The notes beneath the pieces were generated by a model, which was not told the origin of the DNA, ran no database searches, and saw only the letters and a program-made list of their open reading frames with translations. From Candidatus Gastranaerophilales bacterium (GTDB lineage: Bacteria; Cyanobacteriota; Vampirovibrionia; Gastranaerophilales; Gastranaerophilaceae), in NCBI GenBank assembly GCA_944323255.1, contig CALURU010000017.1, forward strand, positions 1 through 46,972: DNA of 46,972 nucleotides, given 5' to 3'. This document shows, in pieces, positions 33,974-42,572 of the stretch. Position numbers and translations under genes: made by a program. The stretch's first letter is position 1; each line of letters starts with the position of its first letter.

Positions 33974-34444
33974 ATGTCTAACTTCACAGTCAACGGAGTA
34001 TATACTTACACAAGTAAAAACATTTACTCTTATCTGGGCAGAGTACCAGTCAATTCGGCTGCTTTGGAAAGGGCCTTTGACGATTTTGACATTACCCCTA
34101 CCGGTTCTACTGATGATTTAAAGAAACTGAACAAAGCTATGTATGAAGAGTATTCACAGCAGGTTCAGGAACAGATTAAGAATCAGAACAATGAGAAAGT
34201 TATTCCTTGGGCAGGATTAATGGCACAGATCGGAATTCAGGCGACAGGTGATTATGACAAAGATTACGCAGCATTCAACAATGCCATTCAGTTATTGAGC
34301 CAGAGTGCAATTGATGGTCAGGCAATGACTTATTTTGCGGGCTTGAGATCTGAGGCACAGCAGGCTTTTGGTTTATCCAATAAGCCGGAAGCTCAAGAAG
34401 CGCCAATAAGTTACAAAGCTTATCAGGCACAATTCATGAGCTAA
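33974..34444 (+). CDS. Sigma-28-controlled protein of unknown function
   Basis: The protein has 156 residues, no signal peptide and no membrane helix. It starts MSNFTVNGVYTYTSKNIYSY and is rich in Ala, Gln and Tyr, with an amphipathic helix (YEEYSQQVQEQIKNQNNEK). AGAGGTG precedes the ATG. No family recognised. The sigma-28 promoter places it among late flagellar genes, so it is a candidate filament-associated or flagellum-exported protein. Like the EF-hand gene it has an HLR1 box at a fixed distance. Confidence 0.8.
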   Translation: MSNFTVNGVYTYTSKNIYSYLGRVPVNSAALERAFDDFDITPTGSTDDLKKLNKAMYEEYSQQVQEQIKNQNNEKVIPWAGLMAQIGIQATGDYDKDYAAFNNAIQLLSQSAIDGQAMTYFAGLRSEAQQAFGLSNKPEAQEAPISYKAYQAQFMS

Positions 34445-34449
34445 GTTTA

Positions 34450-34480
34450 GGGCGGTCTGGCAGTGGTAAGACCGCCTTTT
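34450..34480 (+). terminator. Terminator
   Basis: GGCGGTCT and AGACCGCC form an 8-bp stem followed by TTTT, just after the sigma-28 gene. Confidence 0.85.
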
Positions 34481-34504
34481 GGTAGACTTATTTTCTTGTC
34501 CTTA

Positions 34505-34513
34505 TGATATAAT
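34505..34513 (+). promoter_or_regulatory. Extended -10 promoter
   Basis: TGATATAAT fits TGnTATAAT, 20 bp before the SDR start codon, with no clear -35. Confidence 0.6.
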
Positions 34514-34533
34514 AGTCGTAAGGATTTTTTATT

Positions 34534-35229
34534 ATGAATATACTTATTACAGGTGCCGGAAGAGGTATTGGAAAAGCTATTACAGAAAATTTGGATGGCA
34601 ATATTTATGTTTGCGGAAGAAACGAAGAACGTTTAAAACATTTTGAAAATTATATCGTTTGCGATTTAACCGTCTATGAAGATTTAGAAAAACTCGGATC
34701 CTATATTGTTCAAAATAACATTGACGTGCTTATAAACAATGCCGGAGAGTATATTTACTCACCAATTGAGGAAGTTAGTATTGTTCAAATTGAACACATA
34801 ATAAAAACTAATCTGGAAGCTCCTTTGTATTTAATCAAAAAAGCAGTTCCTTATATGAAAGAAAAGAAATGGGGCAGGATTATTAATATTGGTTCAATAA
34901 GCGGAGTTATGGGAGAAGCGGGTGCAAGTTTGTATTCGGCCTCCAAATCCGGACTCATTGGAGCAACAAAAGCGCTCGCTTTAGAGCTGGCTGAATATGG
35001 AATTACAGTAAACACAATCAATCCTGGCTGGGTTGATACGGATATGGGGAATTCTTCGGCTGCAGAAGGAGAGTTTTCTAAAGAAGAGATTATTGAATGC
35101 ATTCCGCAAAGAAGGTTTGTAACACCGGAAGAAGTTGCGGGTATGGTTAAATATTTAATCTCTGATGAGGCAAAAGGTGTTACGGGACAGTCTATCAATC
35201 TGTGTGCGGGATTAACCTGCGGGTGTTGA
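34534..35229 (+). CDS. Short-chain dehydrogenase/reductase (FabG-like)
   Basis: The protein has 231 residues with a classical SDR fold: cofactor motif TGAGRGIGKA, NNAG at about residue 70, catalytic Ser in IGSISG and YSASK, then NPGWVDTDM. It most resembles 3-oxoacyl-ACP reductases, but the substrate cannot be told from sequence alone. AAGGA precedes the ATG. It lies 91 nt before bioB; a role in supplying the biotin chain is possible but unsupported. The end TCGC is Cys-rich (LTCGC). Confidence 0.88.
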   Translation: MNILITGAGRGIGKAITENLDGNIYVCGRNEERLKHFENYIVCDLTVYEDLEKLGSYIVQNNIDVLINNAGEYIYSPIEEVSIVQIEHIIKTNLEAPLYLIKKAVPYMKEKKWGRIINIGSISGVMGEAGASLYSASKSGLIGATKALALELAEYGITVNTINPGWVDTDMGNSSAAEGEFSKEEIIECIPQRRFVTPEEVAGMVKYLISDEAKGVTGQSINLCAGLTCGC

Positions 35230-35320
35230 GGGTGCTTTGAAGAGTTGAAATGTTGAAGAGTTGAAGGGCAGTTATAAAAATTTTTATAAGCTTTTAGAGC
35301 AGCTTTGAAATGAGGTAATT

Positions 35321-36250
35321 ATGTTAACGAAAGAAGAATTATTAAATTTATACAATATGGATTTAGAAGAGCTTTTAAGCAAATCTCAAAAATACTTAAA
35401 AGATAAAGTAGAATTTTGTTCAATAATTAATGCACGCTCCGGCAAATGTTCGCAAAACTGCAAATATTGTGCTCAGAGCTCTCATTATAATACAGAAATT
35501 GAAACTTATCCGCTTATGGAAGTAAATGAGGTTGTGGGAGCTGCTCATGACAGCCAAAATAATGGTGCTGACAGAGTAGCTATTGTAACATCCGGCAAAA
35601 CTCCGGACGAAAGCGACTTTGACAGAATGCTTGAAATGATAAAAGCTTTAAATAAAGATGGCATAAAAAGCTGCGCAAGTATAGGAATTTTAAATGAAGA
35701 GCAGGCTAAAAAGCTTTCTGAAGCAGGGTTAGTCAGATTTCATCACAACATAAACACATGCCGGTCATACCATCCGCAAATATGTACGACCCACACTTAT
35801 GAGGACAGAATCAATACGGTTAACCTTGTCAAAAAATACGGAATGGAACTTTGCTGCGGGGTAATTATCGGAATGGGAGAAACTGTTGAACAAAGAGTTG
35901 AAATGGCGCTGGAGCTTGCGGAAATTAATCCGGACAGCATTCCTGTTAATATCCTGACTCCGATTCCAAACACGCCATTTGAAAATTATTGGGATAAAAT
36001 TGATGAAGAAAATGTTTTGAGAACTCTTGCAATATTCAAAATTGCATGCCCGAACGCTTCAATAAGAATTGCAGGCGGGAAGAAAGCAAGACTATCCGAA
36101 GAAACGATTGAAAAAGCTTTTAAGTATTGTGCAGACTCTGCTATTGTCGGGAATTACCTCACAACAACAGGCTTTTCTCCGGAAGAGGATATACTGCTGG
36201 TTGAAAAAGCCGGTCGAGAATTAAAAGGGCAAAATTATGTCATTGCTTAA
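35321..36250 (+). CDS. bioB: Biotin synthase
   Basis: The protein has 309 residues, a radical SAM enzyme that inserts sulfur into dethiobiotin. The 4Fe-4S motif CSQNCKYCAQSS and the later conserved segments (HHNINTCRSYHPQICTTHTY, CGVIIGMGET, PVNILTPIPNTPF, IRIAGGK) are all present. The end contains GNYLTTTG. GAGGT lies before the ATG. No other bio gene is in the window, so biotin may be made from an imported precursor or by genes elsewhere. The last 14 nt overlap the first chromate transporter gene. Confidence 0.97.
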   Translation: MLTKEELLNLYNMDLEELLSKSQKYLKDKVEFCSIINARSGKCSQNCKYCAQSSHYNTEIETYPLMEVNEVVGAAHDSQNNGADRVAIVTSGKTPDESDFDRMLEMIKALNKDGIKSCASIGILNEEQAKKLSEAGLVRFHHNINTCRSYHPQICTTHTYEDRINTVNLVKKYGMELCCGVIIGMGETVEQRVEMALELAEINPDSIPVNILTPIPNTPFENYWDKIDEENVLRTLAIFKIACPNASIRIAGGKKARLSEETIEKAFKYCADSAIVGNYLTTTGFSPEEDILLVEKAGRELKGQNYVIA

Positions 36251-36776
36251 ATTATTTTTAATATTTTGTAAAATAGGCGCAATTCTGCTTGGCGGAGGTT
36301 ATGTAATACTGCCTATTATGACAAGCGAGTTTGTAGACAAAAGAAATCTTGTATCACATGATGACATTGTTGATTATTTTGCGCTTGCTCAATCTCTTCC
36401 GGGAATCATTGCCGCAAATATGTCGATGTTTATAGGGTATAAACTCAGAGGGAAATGGGGTGCAATCATTGCAATGCTCGGAGTAACATTTGTTCCTTTC
36501 TGGTGTATTGTTATACTCGCATCTGTACTTTCCACATTAGTCAATAACTCTTATGTGCAGGGAGCGCTCTGGGGAGTCGGAGTTTCTGTTATCGCTCTTA
36601 TTATGCTTACTGTTAGGGAAATGTGGCAGAAATCTAAAAGAAATGCATTTTTCTACACAATTTTTATCCTGACATTAATCACCCTGCTCGTTTTTAAACT
36701 TTCTCCTATCCAGACAATTTTACTATTTACACTTATCGGCGTTGGATATAAAAGATTTAGGGAGGGGAGAGCATGA
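36237..36776 (+). CDS. Chromate transporter family protein, first half
   Basis: The protein has 179 residues, a single-domain CHR protein with about five to six membrane helices. Typical motifs are GGGYVILPIM and LAQSLPGIIAANMSMFIGYK. Short CHR proteins work in pairs, replacing the two halves of long ChrA. Its start overlaps bioB by 14 nt and its stop overlaps the second half by 4 nt, so translation is coupled. The natural substrate is not certain; chromate efflux is known only for some members. Confidence 0.9.
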   Translation: MSLLKLFLIFCKIGAILLGGGYVILPIMTSEFVDKRNLVSHDDIVDYFALAQSLPGIIAANMSMFIGYKLRGKWGAIIAMLGVTFVPFWCIVILASVLSTLVNNSYVQGALWGVGVSVIALIMLTVREMWQKSKRNAFFYTIFILTLITLLVFKLSPIQTILLFTLIGVGYKRFREGRA

Positions 36777-37309
36777 TATTTGTTCACCTTTTCTGGGAAT
36801 TCTTTAAAATAGGAGTCTTTTCGTTCGGCGGAGGATACGCAACAATACCGTTTCTGTACCATATATCGCAGGTCTATAACTGGTATTCGCTGGATGAACT
36901 TACGCAGATGGTTGCTGTCGCATCAATTACTCCGGGCCCCGTAGGTATAAATGTTGCAACTTATGCGGGACTGAAAAGTGCAGGAATTTTAGGTTCAGCG
37001 CTTGCTACAATTTCAGAAATGCTCCCGTCACTTTTCCTTGTAATTATAGTTTCAAAACTTCTTAAAAAATTCAGCGACAATTTTTATGTAAGAGCAATCA
37101 TCGAAACCTTAAAACCGATAAGCTGCGGACTATTAACAGCCGTCGCAATAGGACTTTTAAAACCGGAAATAAAAGATATAAAGGCAATGATTCTTCTTGC
37201 CGCACTTTTGCTTGTAAGCTGGAAATCAAAAAAAGATCCGCTGTTTTATATACTGATAGCCGCAATAATCGGGGTATTAATTGCAGCAGCAAAAGTTTAC
37301 CTTGCTTAG
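36773..37309 (+). CDS. Chromate transporter family protein, second half
   Basis: The protein has 178 residues. The CHR motifs are GGGYATIPFL and ASITPGPVGINVATYAG, matching the consensus PGP better than its partner. It overlaps the first half by 4 nt (ATGA). It converges with the MotB-like gene; the stop codons overlap by 4 nt and no terminator is visible between them. Confidence 0.9.
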   Translation: MIFVHLFWEFFKIGVFSFGGGYATIPFLYHISQVYNWYSLDELTQMVAVASITPGPVGINVATYAGLKSAGILGSALATISEMLPSLFLVIIVSKLLKKFSDNFYVRAIIETLKPISCGLLTAVAIGLLKPEIKDIKAMILLAALLLVSWKSKKDPLFYILIAAIIGVLIAAAKVYLA

Positions 37310-37968
37310 TCTTTTTTATCGTCATGCCTCATCACAACTTTAAGCTCAACTCTGCGGCTTTTGGCGTAATCTTCTTTGCCGTTAACAAGAACCGGAGAAG
37401 AGAAGCTTGCGCCTTCGACTATAATCATTTTTCTTAACCTATTTCCGTTTTCTTTATTATAAGGAGTGTTTGTCATGTAGTTTGCAACTTCATATGCTCT
37501 TTTAAGACTCAGCTCCATGTTTTTCATATACTGCTCGTCTTCGGAATACTCACCTCTGAAAGTCTGCGAATCCGTATGACCCTGTATAATAATTTTTTCT
37601 ATGTTTTTATTCAAATACTCATTAGAAAATATAGAATCCAGATACGCCGGAGAAAACTTTGCCAGATACTGTTTCCCTTTCTCTGAAAGTTCATAGCTGT
37701 TCACATCAAACAATTCCAGATCAGAAATTTTAACAACTCCTGCAGCATCAATATTTGCATCAATATTTTGTTTCTTTAATGTCTCTTGAAGAGCCTGCGA
37801 TGCCTTCTTTTGTTCAAGTTTACCCTGAATTTTCTCATAATAGCTTGTCATATATGTATAAAAGAACAACACTATAAAAACCAGCACAAGAGCAGTCATC
37901 AAATCTGTCATTGTAACCCAGAAAATATTGTTTTCACCGGTATCTTCTTTATGCGGTCTTATTCTCAT
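37306..37968 (-). CDS. MotB/ZorB-like stator protein
   Basis: The protein has 220 residues. One membrane helix (about 17-41) contains the proton-channel aspartate in WVTMTDLMTALVLVFIVLFF, as in MotB. Residues 95-215 are an OmpA-type peptidoglycan-binding domain (IIIQGHTDS, LSLKRAYEVANYM, KSRRVELKVV). It pairs with a MotA/ZorA-like protein, the gene 16 nt upstream. In Zorya anti-phage systems such pairs are ZorA/ZorB; no ZorC, ZorD or ZorE gene is in the window. It could equally be an unlinked stator. The genome's flagellar motor genes would be expected elsewhere. Confidence 0.8.
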   Translation of the reverse strand: MRIRPHKEDTGENNIFWVTMTDLMTALVLVFIVLFFYTYMTSYYEKIQGKLEQKKASQALQETLKKQNIDANIDAAGVVKISDLELFDVNSYELSEKGKQYLAKFSPAYLDSIFSNEYLNKNIEKIIIQGHTDSQTFRGEYSEDEQYMKNMELSLKRAYEVANYMTNTPYNKENGNRLRKMIIVEGASFSSPVLVNGKEDYAKSRRVELKVVMRHDDKKD

Positions 37969-37984
37969 CTAAACCTCTTAACCT

Positions 37985-38872
37985 TTAAAACAGCTTATCT
38001 ACGACATCGCCGCCATTATTACCCTTATTAAAAGACTCATTTAATTTGTTTAAACTGTATAAAATATTTTCCATATAAGGAACAGTTGTATCCGCAATAC
38101 TCTTTTCTATCGCCTTTGCAAAATTCTCAGGCAAAGCTTTTAAAAGTTTTTCATTAGTAATACTCTGTATTTTTGACTCTTTTACCAAATCGATAAGGAA
38201 TTTTTCACTCGTTACAACATCAAATAACCTTATCAGCTCTTTTTGGATTGCAAGGTAATATTTCTTACACATTCTATTGTATACGATTTTTTCTATGAAC
38301 ATAAAAAGTAAAGAATAACCGACTGCAAAAACTGAACAAAGTGCTGCTATTTGGATATTAGCAATCAACCCGTTCAAAGACTCGCCTACATTTGTTTCAG
38401 CCGAAAAATCCATTTCAGTAAATGCAAATGCCATCTTTAAGAATGTAAAAAACGGTCCTAACCCTGTCAAAAGCGTTGGCATTGTTTGTATAAATTTATG
38501 ATTGATCTTTGAATATACAAGTGTATCTTCATTAAAGAAATATGACGCATCTATTGTCAAATATATTTCCGGTTTAAACTCATTATTCGTAGTAGGGTTC
38601 TTTGATGCTGCGAATAATTTTTCAGGAAAAATCAGAGCCTTTTTAAAATCTTCCCACGAAGTTGAAGTAAAAGCATTCTCCTTCATAAAATTATCAAGTT
38701 CGCCAAACCTGTACGAAAGTTCCTTTTTATTTAATGACTTCAAAAACATGTAAACTTCATTAAGATTTTTTTCAACTTTCGCATAGTTTTTTAAAACTGT
38801 CATTATACAAAACAGAAAAAATACCGTAATAATTAAAATAGCCGGTTCTGTTATTATTTTTAATAAAGTCAT
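37985..38872 (-). CDS. MotA/ZorA-like proton channel protein
   Basis: The protein has 295 residues. An N-terminal helix (about 8-28), then two helices in the core: FIQTMPTLLTGLGPFFTFLK and IQIAALCSVFAVGYSLLFMF. The TLLTGLGPFFTFL segment is typical of ZorA-like and ExbB-like channels. The C-terminal 100 residues form a helical cytoplasmic tail (LLKALPENFAKAIEKS), shorter than the long tail of true ZorA. GGGAGAGG lies close before the ATG. TGCTATAAT (38933-38941) is an extended -10 for this operon. Confidence 0.78.
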   Translation of the reverse strand: MTLLKIITEPAILIITVFFLFCIMTVLKNYAKVEKNLNEVYMFLKSLNKKELSYRFGELDNFMKENAFTSTSWEDFKKALIFPEKLFAASKNPTTNNEFKPEIYLTIDASYFFNEDTLVYSKINHKFIQTMPTLLTGLGPFFTFLKMAFAFTEMDFSAETNVGESLNGLIANIQIAALCSVFAVGYSLLFMFIEKIVYNRMCKKYYLAIQKELIRLFDVVTSEKFLIDLVKESKIQSITNEKLLKALPENFAKAIEKSIADTTVPYMENILYSLNKLNESFNKGNNGGDVVDKLF

Positions 38873-38932
38873 ACCCTCTCCCAGTTTGAAGTGTAACCAG
38901 TTATCATTAATTTAAACTATTTTACGCTTAAA

Positions 38933-38941
38933 TTATAGCAT
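38933..38941 (-). promoter_or_regulatory. Extended -10 promoter of the stator pair
   Basis: TGCTATAAT on the minus strand, about 60 bp before the ZorA-like start. Confidence 0.5.
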
Positions 38942-38971
38942 AAACTTTAATTTTAGACTATAATTCTTAAT

Positions 38972-41900
38972 ATGAAATGTCCTAAGTGTCATAAAGAAAT
39001 TCAGGAAAATACGACAGTTTGTCCGTACTGTCATAAGGTTTTAGCGCTGGAATGTCCGAATTGTCATTCTATTGGAGAATCACCCGTTTGTGAAAAATGC
39101 GGTTATATAATACTCACAAAATGCTCAAAATGCGGAAAAACAGTTTCAACAGCTGCAGAAAAATGCAAATGCGGTTTTCCGGTCAGAACCAGTATTGCTT
39201 ATCAAGAATGCGAAACTGATGAATTTGCCTCTATAATTATTCAATTTGGAGCTTTAAAAGCCATAAGACGCCAACTTGGCTCACAAGAACTGTTTACCAA
39301 GTTTTATTTCAAATTAAGAAATCTTCTTACTGCACAATTTTCCGGAATTGAAGGAAAAATTATCAATTACAATGACATATTTATTATTAATATGAATAAA
39401 GAGCTTTCCTTTCCAACTTCCGCAAATAAAGCAGCCAGATTAGCAATTAAAATTGCTAATGCTTTTTCTGATTTAAACCTGAAAATTTTTGAAGAATTGA
39501 AAACTCCGCTTAAACTTAACATTTCAATTATAAAAAAATCTTCAGAAAACCTACTAGACAAAATAACCGTAGACAATAACGTAAAGTTGTTATCAGTCAA
39601 AAAAGCTGAAAAAAAGTACCTCAAAGGTATGCAAGTAATACTGGATCAGTTTGTTTTTGACAGCATAAACAAGGAATACAAAACAGATTCGCTGTACTCC
39701 GTAGAACAAAACGGCAAATCTCTTATGTATTATGAAATTTTGCTTGAAAATTATGTATTGCCGCCTTCTGAAAAAACAACTGATGAACCGGTTGAAATTC
39801 ATGCAAGAGAAATAAAAAAAGCCGAAAATACAAATACAAAAACTGATGATATGTACGGTTTCAAAGTCTTTGATATCAATGCAAAATGCAAGTTTATTAA
39901 AACTAATGCAATTTCTTTCTTTGACCAATTTGAAGAGAATAAAATTATATCAATTCGTTCAGAAAAAAATCTTGCACTGCCAACATCTGATATTGTAAAT
40001 TATTTTGAATCAAAAGGAGTTAAAACTATCCATGCTGTTTGTTCAGAAGAATTAACCTACAAGCCTTGGGGAGTTTTTATTGATTTATTCAAAGATTATT
40101 ATAATTTATCAGTTCACAAAGACTTTATTCCTAAAGATTTTGACATAAAACCTTTTAGCGCAATTATTCATCTGCTGTCTGCCTTAGCAAGAAAAGCTGC
40201 ATCTCCGGAAGATGCAAGATTCGCTTATATAGAGGATTTCGGCTCTTTTCTTGCCTCTCTTAAAAACTGCGCTGTTATAATAGAGAACTTTGAATATATG
40301 GATGATACCTCTATACAAACTCTTGAACTTTACTTTGACCGATTTAAAAACATTAATGCCCAATTTATATTTACAACAGATAGTGAAACCCCGCTTCATT
40401 CTAAATTCAAAAAACTTTTAAGAACACCGCTTTATACAGAATATACATTACAAAAATCAGGTATTGATTCACTATTATCCAGTCTTAAAGAAGAAGCTTC
40501 CGATTTTATACAGTCTTTTTACTTTGAAAAAATAAAAGAAAACTACAATGGTTCTTTAATTTATTTTAATAACGCTCTAAAGTATTTATTCGATAAGAAT
40601 ATATTAATTAATTTTGAAAACAGACTGCTTATCAAAAGCAATAATTCTGTTTTACTGCCTAACAGTCTTCCGGGGCTGATAAAAGCAAGGCTCAAGCATT
40701 TGAGCAAAAATATCGATGCATCAATGATTCTGGCTTATTCAACCTACCTTGGCTCAAGGCTTGATTTTGAACTTTTGAAACAACTCGGCATCAAAAATCC
40801 TGCAAAAGCCGCTAAAGATTTAGAGACAGCCGGTTTTGCAACGTATGCAAATAATATTCTTCATATTAATAATTTCAATATAGTCAAACCTGTAATTCAG
40901 AATTCATTAAAAAAGGAGGTTAATGAATTTTTATCTAAAAATATTTTAGCAAACGCAGGTAAAGGTCTTGATGACACTTCCAAACTGCTCATAATGGGCA
41001 AAATAGGCATGTTTAAAGAAGAATACCTTCTTTTGTGGCGCAACTCTCAACTGGCTATGAACACAGGAGACTATGACGCTTATCTCAAAAACTGCCTGGG
41101 ATTTCTCTCACTTATTGATCATATAGGAAATAACATTCCGGAAGAAGAAATAGAGAAAAATAAAAAAGAGGTTTACCAGAATATATTGATGAGCCTTTAC
41201 AACTATTCACCAGAAAAAATATACTCAATTGAAAACGTTTTGTTAATTGATGCGATTAATGAAAATGATGATGAAAAAATTGTAAAGCTTTCAAATTTAA
41301 TGCTTCAAGGAGCACTCATCGCATCAAATTATACTGATGCACTATCTCTTCTTCATAACATACTCACAAGAATGCCTAGCCCGACATTAATTACTTCAGA
41401 CGGTAGCGTTAACACTAAATTTTTATTATTGTCTCTTGTCAACATAGAGATATTATTTAATATTGGGGATTTTGCGCAATGCGTTGAAGTTGCAAAAGAT
41501 TTGCTCGGGGTTATTCATCCGCAAATAATAGAAAAAATCAAACCCGCAAGCTTTTCTACAAACTTATTTGTAGAACATATACTTGAGACCTTCAGACTTG
41601 CAGCTTTTGCAAAACTATTCCTGCTTGACGGAGATTTGGACAATTTCTTTGAAGCTATTAAACAGTCATTAAATACAGAACTTCCTGATAAAGATTGTAT
41701 AGTTGCAATAAGAGATTTCTTGCAAGGCAAATCTTATTCAACCTCCAATGTAGAATACGCAACTAAATTTTCTAAAGTAGTCTTTTTGATACTTCAGGAA
41801 TTTGCATATCATAAAGATGATTACAAGACTTTTGCCCAAAACATATATCAAGCAAAGCTTCTGGCATCGGAGATTCATCAAACGCAAATAGAAATGTTCT

Positions 41901-42265
41901 GCGACCTTCTGATAGCATATTCATACGCAAATATCGGTATCAAGCAGAAGGCTGAAATTATCTATAACGACGTTCTTGAAAAATCCGAGAACTCAGCCAT
42001 ATTTAATATTCTCACACTTGCTAAATACTTCCTTGCGCTTTTATACATTTCCGAAAACAGGGAAAATGAGGCTATGCTAATCATCAATGACGCACTTGCA
42101 CTTTTGCAGAGATACAATAATCAGGCAAAAATAATGTATGTTATATTTGAAAAGCTATTCATCAAAACTGCACAAGCACTTGAGCTCAACTCAATCGACC
42201 TTGATTTAGAAGAGCAAAAACTTGCACTCGCAGCTAAGGATGGTGAACTCTCACGTCTCCTGTAG
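38972..42265 (+). CDS. Zinc-ribbon / degenerate cyclase / STAND-like ATPase / TPR protein
   Basis: The protein has 1097 residues. Residues 1-70 hold a series of CxxC zinc ribbons (CPKCHKE, CPYCHK, CPNCHS, CEKCGY, CSKCGK). Residues of about 88-210 have the outline of a class III nucleotide cyclase (LGSQELFTKFYFKLRNLL; then AARLAIKIANAFSDLN), but the metal-binding Asp of FxDI is lost. Residues 315-600 resemble the ATPase of large cyclase/MalT-type regulators; the Walker A lysine loop is absent (SIRSEKNLALPTS) while a Walker-B-like IIENFEYMDDTS remains. The rest is TPR-like. TATAAT sits 7 nt before the ATG with no ribosome-binding site. It is divergent from the ZorA/ZorB-like pair. Confidence 0.8.
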   Translation: MKCPKCHKEIQENTTVCPYCHKVLALECPNCHSIGESPVCEKCGYIILTKCSKCGKTVSTAAEKCKCGFPVRTSIAYQECETDEFASIIIQFGALKAIRRQLGSQELFTKFYFKLRNLLTAQFSGIEGKIINYNDIFIINMNKELSFPTSANKAARLAIKIANAFSDLNLKIFEELKTPLKLNISIIKKSSENLLDKITVDNNVKLLSVKKAEKKYLKGMQVILDQFVFDSINKEYKTDSLYSVEQNGKSLMYYEILLENYVLPPSEKTTDEPVEIHAREIKKAENTNTKTDDMYGFKVFDINAKCKFIKTNAISFFDQFEENKIISIRSEKNLALPTSDIVNYFESKGVKTIHAVCSEELTYKPWGVFIDLFKDYYNLSVHKDFIPKDFDIKPFSAIIHLLSALARKAASPEDARFAYIEDFGSFLASLKNCAVIIENFEYMDDTSIQTLELYFDRFKNINAQFIFTTDSETPLHSKFKKLLRTPLYTEYTLQKSGIDSLLSSLKEEASDFIQSFYFEKIKENYNGSLIYFNNALKYLFDKNILINFENRLLIKSNNSVLLPNSLPGLIKARLKHLSKNIDASMILAYSTYLGSRLDFELLKQLGIKNPAKAAKDLETAGFATYANNILHINNFNIVKPVIQNSLKKEVNEFLSKNILANAGKGLDDTSKLLIMGKIGMFKEEYLLLWRNSQLAMNTGDYDAYLKNCLGFLSLIDHIGNNIPEEEIEKNKKEVYQNILMSLYNYSPEKIYSIENVLLIDAINENDDEKIVKLSNLMLQGALIASNYTDALSLLHNILTRMPSPTLITSDGSVNTKFLLLSLVNIEILFNIGDFAQCVEVAKDLLGVIHPQIIEKIKPASFSTNLFVEHILETFRLAAFAKLFLLDGDLDNFFEAIKQSLNTELPDKDCIVAIRDFLQGKSYSTSNVEYATKFSKVVFLILQEFAYHKDDYKTFAQNIYQAKLLASEIHQTQIEMFCDLLIAYSYANIGIKQKAEIIYNDVLEKSENSAIFNILTLAKYFLALLYISENRENEAMLIINDALALLQRYNNQAKIMYVIFEKLFIKTAQALELNSIDLDLEEQKLALAAKDGELSRLL

Positions 42266-42287
42266 CAGACAATCTGTTCTGATTTCT

Positions 42288-42377
42288 TTATTTACCTCTT
42301 TTTTCGCAAATAGTCGGAATACCTATCAATGCAAGATAGAATACACAACCGAATAATACTAGATTTAATACTTCCAT
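42288..42377 (-). CDS. 29-residue membrane microprotein
   Basis: It is one predicted membrane helix (VLNLVLFGCVFYLALIGIPT) followed by a short charged end CEKRGK. AAAGGAG lies 8 nt before the ATG. Short subunits of membrane complexes (for example CydX or KdpF type) look like this, but no partner is nearby. It is preceded by a strong leader hairpin at 42395-42430. Confidence 0.6.
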   Translation of the reverse strand: MEVLNLVLFGCVFYLALIGIPTICEKRGK

Positions 42378-42394
42378 TGCTTTGGCTCCTTTCC

Positions 42395-42430
42395 GGTAGT
42401 AAATATTTTCACACATGTGAAAATACCTAC
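42395..42430 (-). promoter_or_regulatory. Leader hairpin or operator before the microprotein
   Basis: TATTTTCACA-CA-TGTGAAAATA is a perfect inverted repeat (42404-42425) flanked by GGTAG/CTACC. It ends just upstream of the microprotein ribosome-binding site on the minus strand. It may be an RNA stem or a dimer operator. Confidence 0.55.
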
Positions 42431-42497
42431 CACTCATCATCTATCTACATGTTTAATTCCACATTTTCAGAATTAGTAACGGTCATGAGAGAAAATT

Positions 42498-42515
42498 GTT
42501 ACAAATCTTTACATA
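42498..42515 (+). promoter_or_regulatory. HLR1-type direct repeat (RpaB box)
   Basis: GTTACAAATCTTTACATA is a full match to the HLR1 consensus, 7 bp upstream of the -35 element of the next promoter. Confidence 0.75.
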
Positions 42516-42521
42516 GTGTTG

Positions 42522-42551
42522 TTTACAATAAATCTCATTTGCGTGTAAAAT
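42522..42551 (+). promoter_or_regulatory. Sigma-70-type promoter
   Basis: TTTACA, 18 bp, TAAAAT; expected start near 42558. The HLR1 box would then occupy about -60 to -43. Confidence 0.6.
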
Positions 42552-42572
42552 GGTATCAGGAGGCTTTTAATT

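Noticed and set aside
37306..38872. Flagellar motor genes motA/motB
   Set aside because: The MotA-like protein has only three membrane helices and a ZorA/ExbB-like core rather than the four-helix MotA layout with its torque-generating loop, so a flagellar stator is less likely than a ZorAB-like pair.
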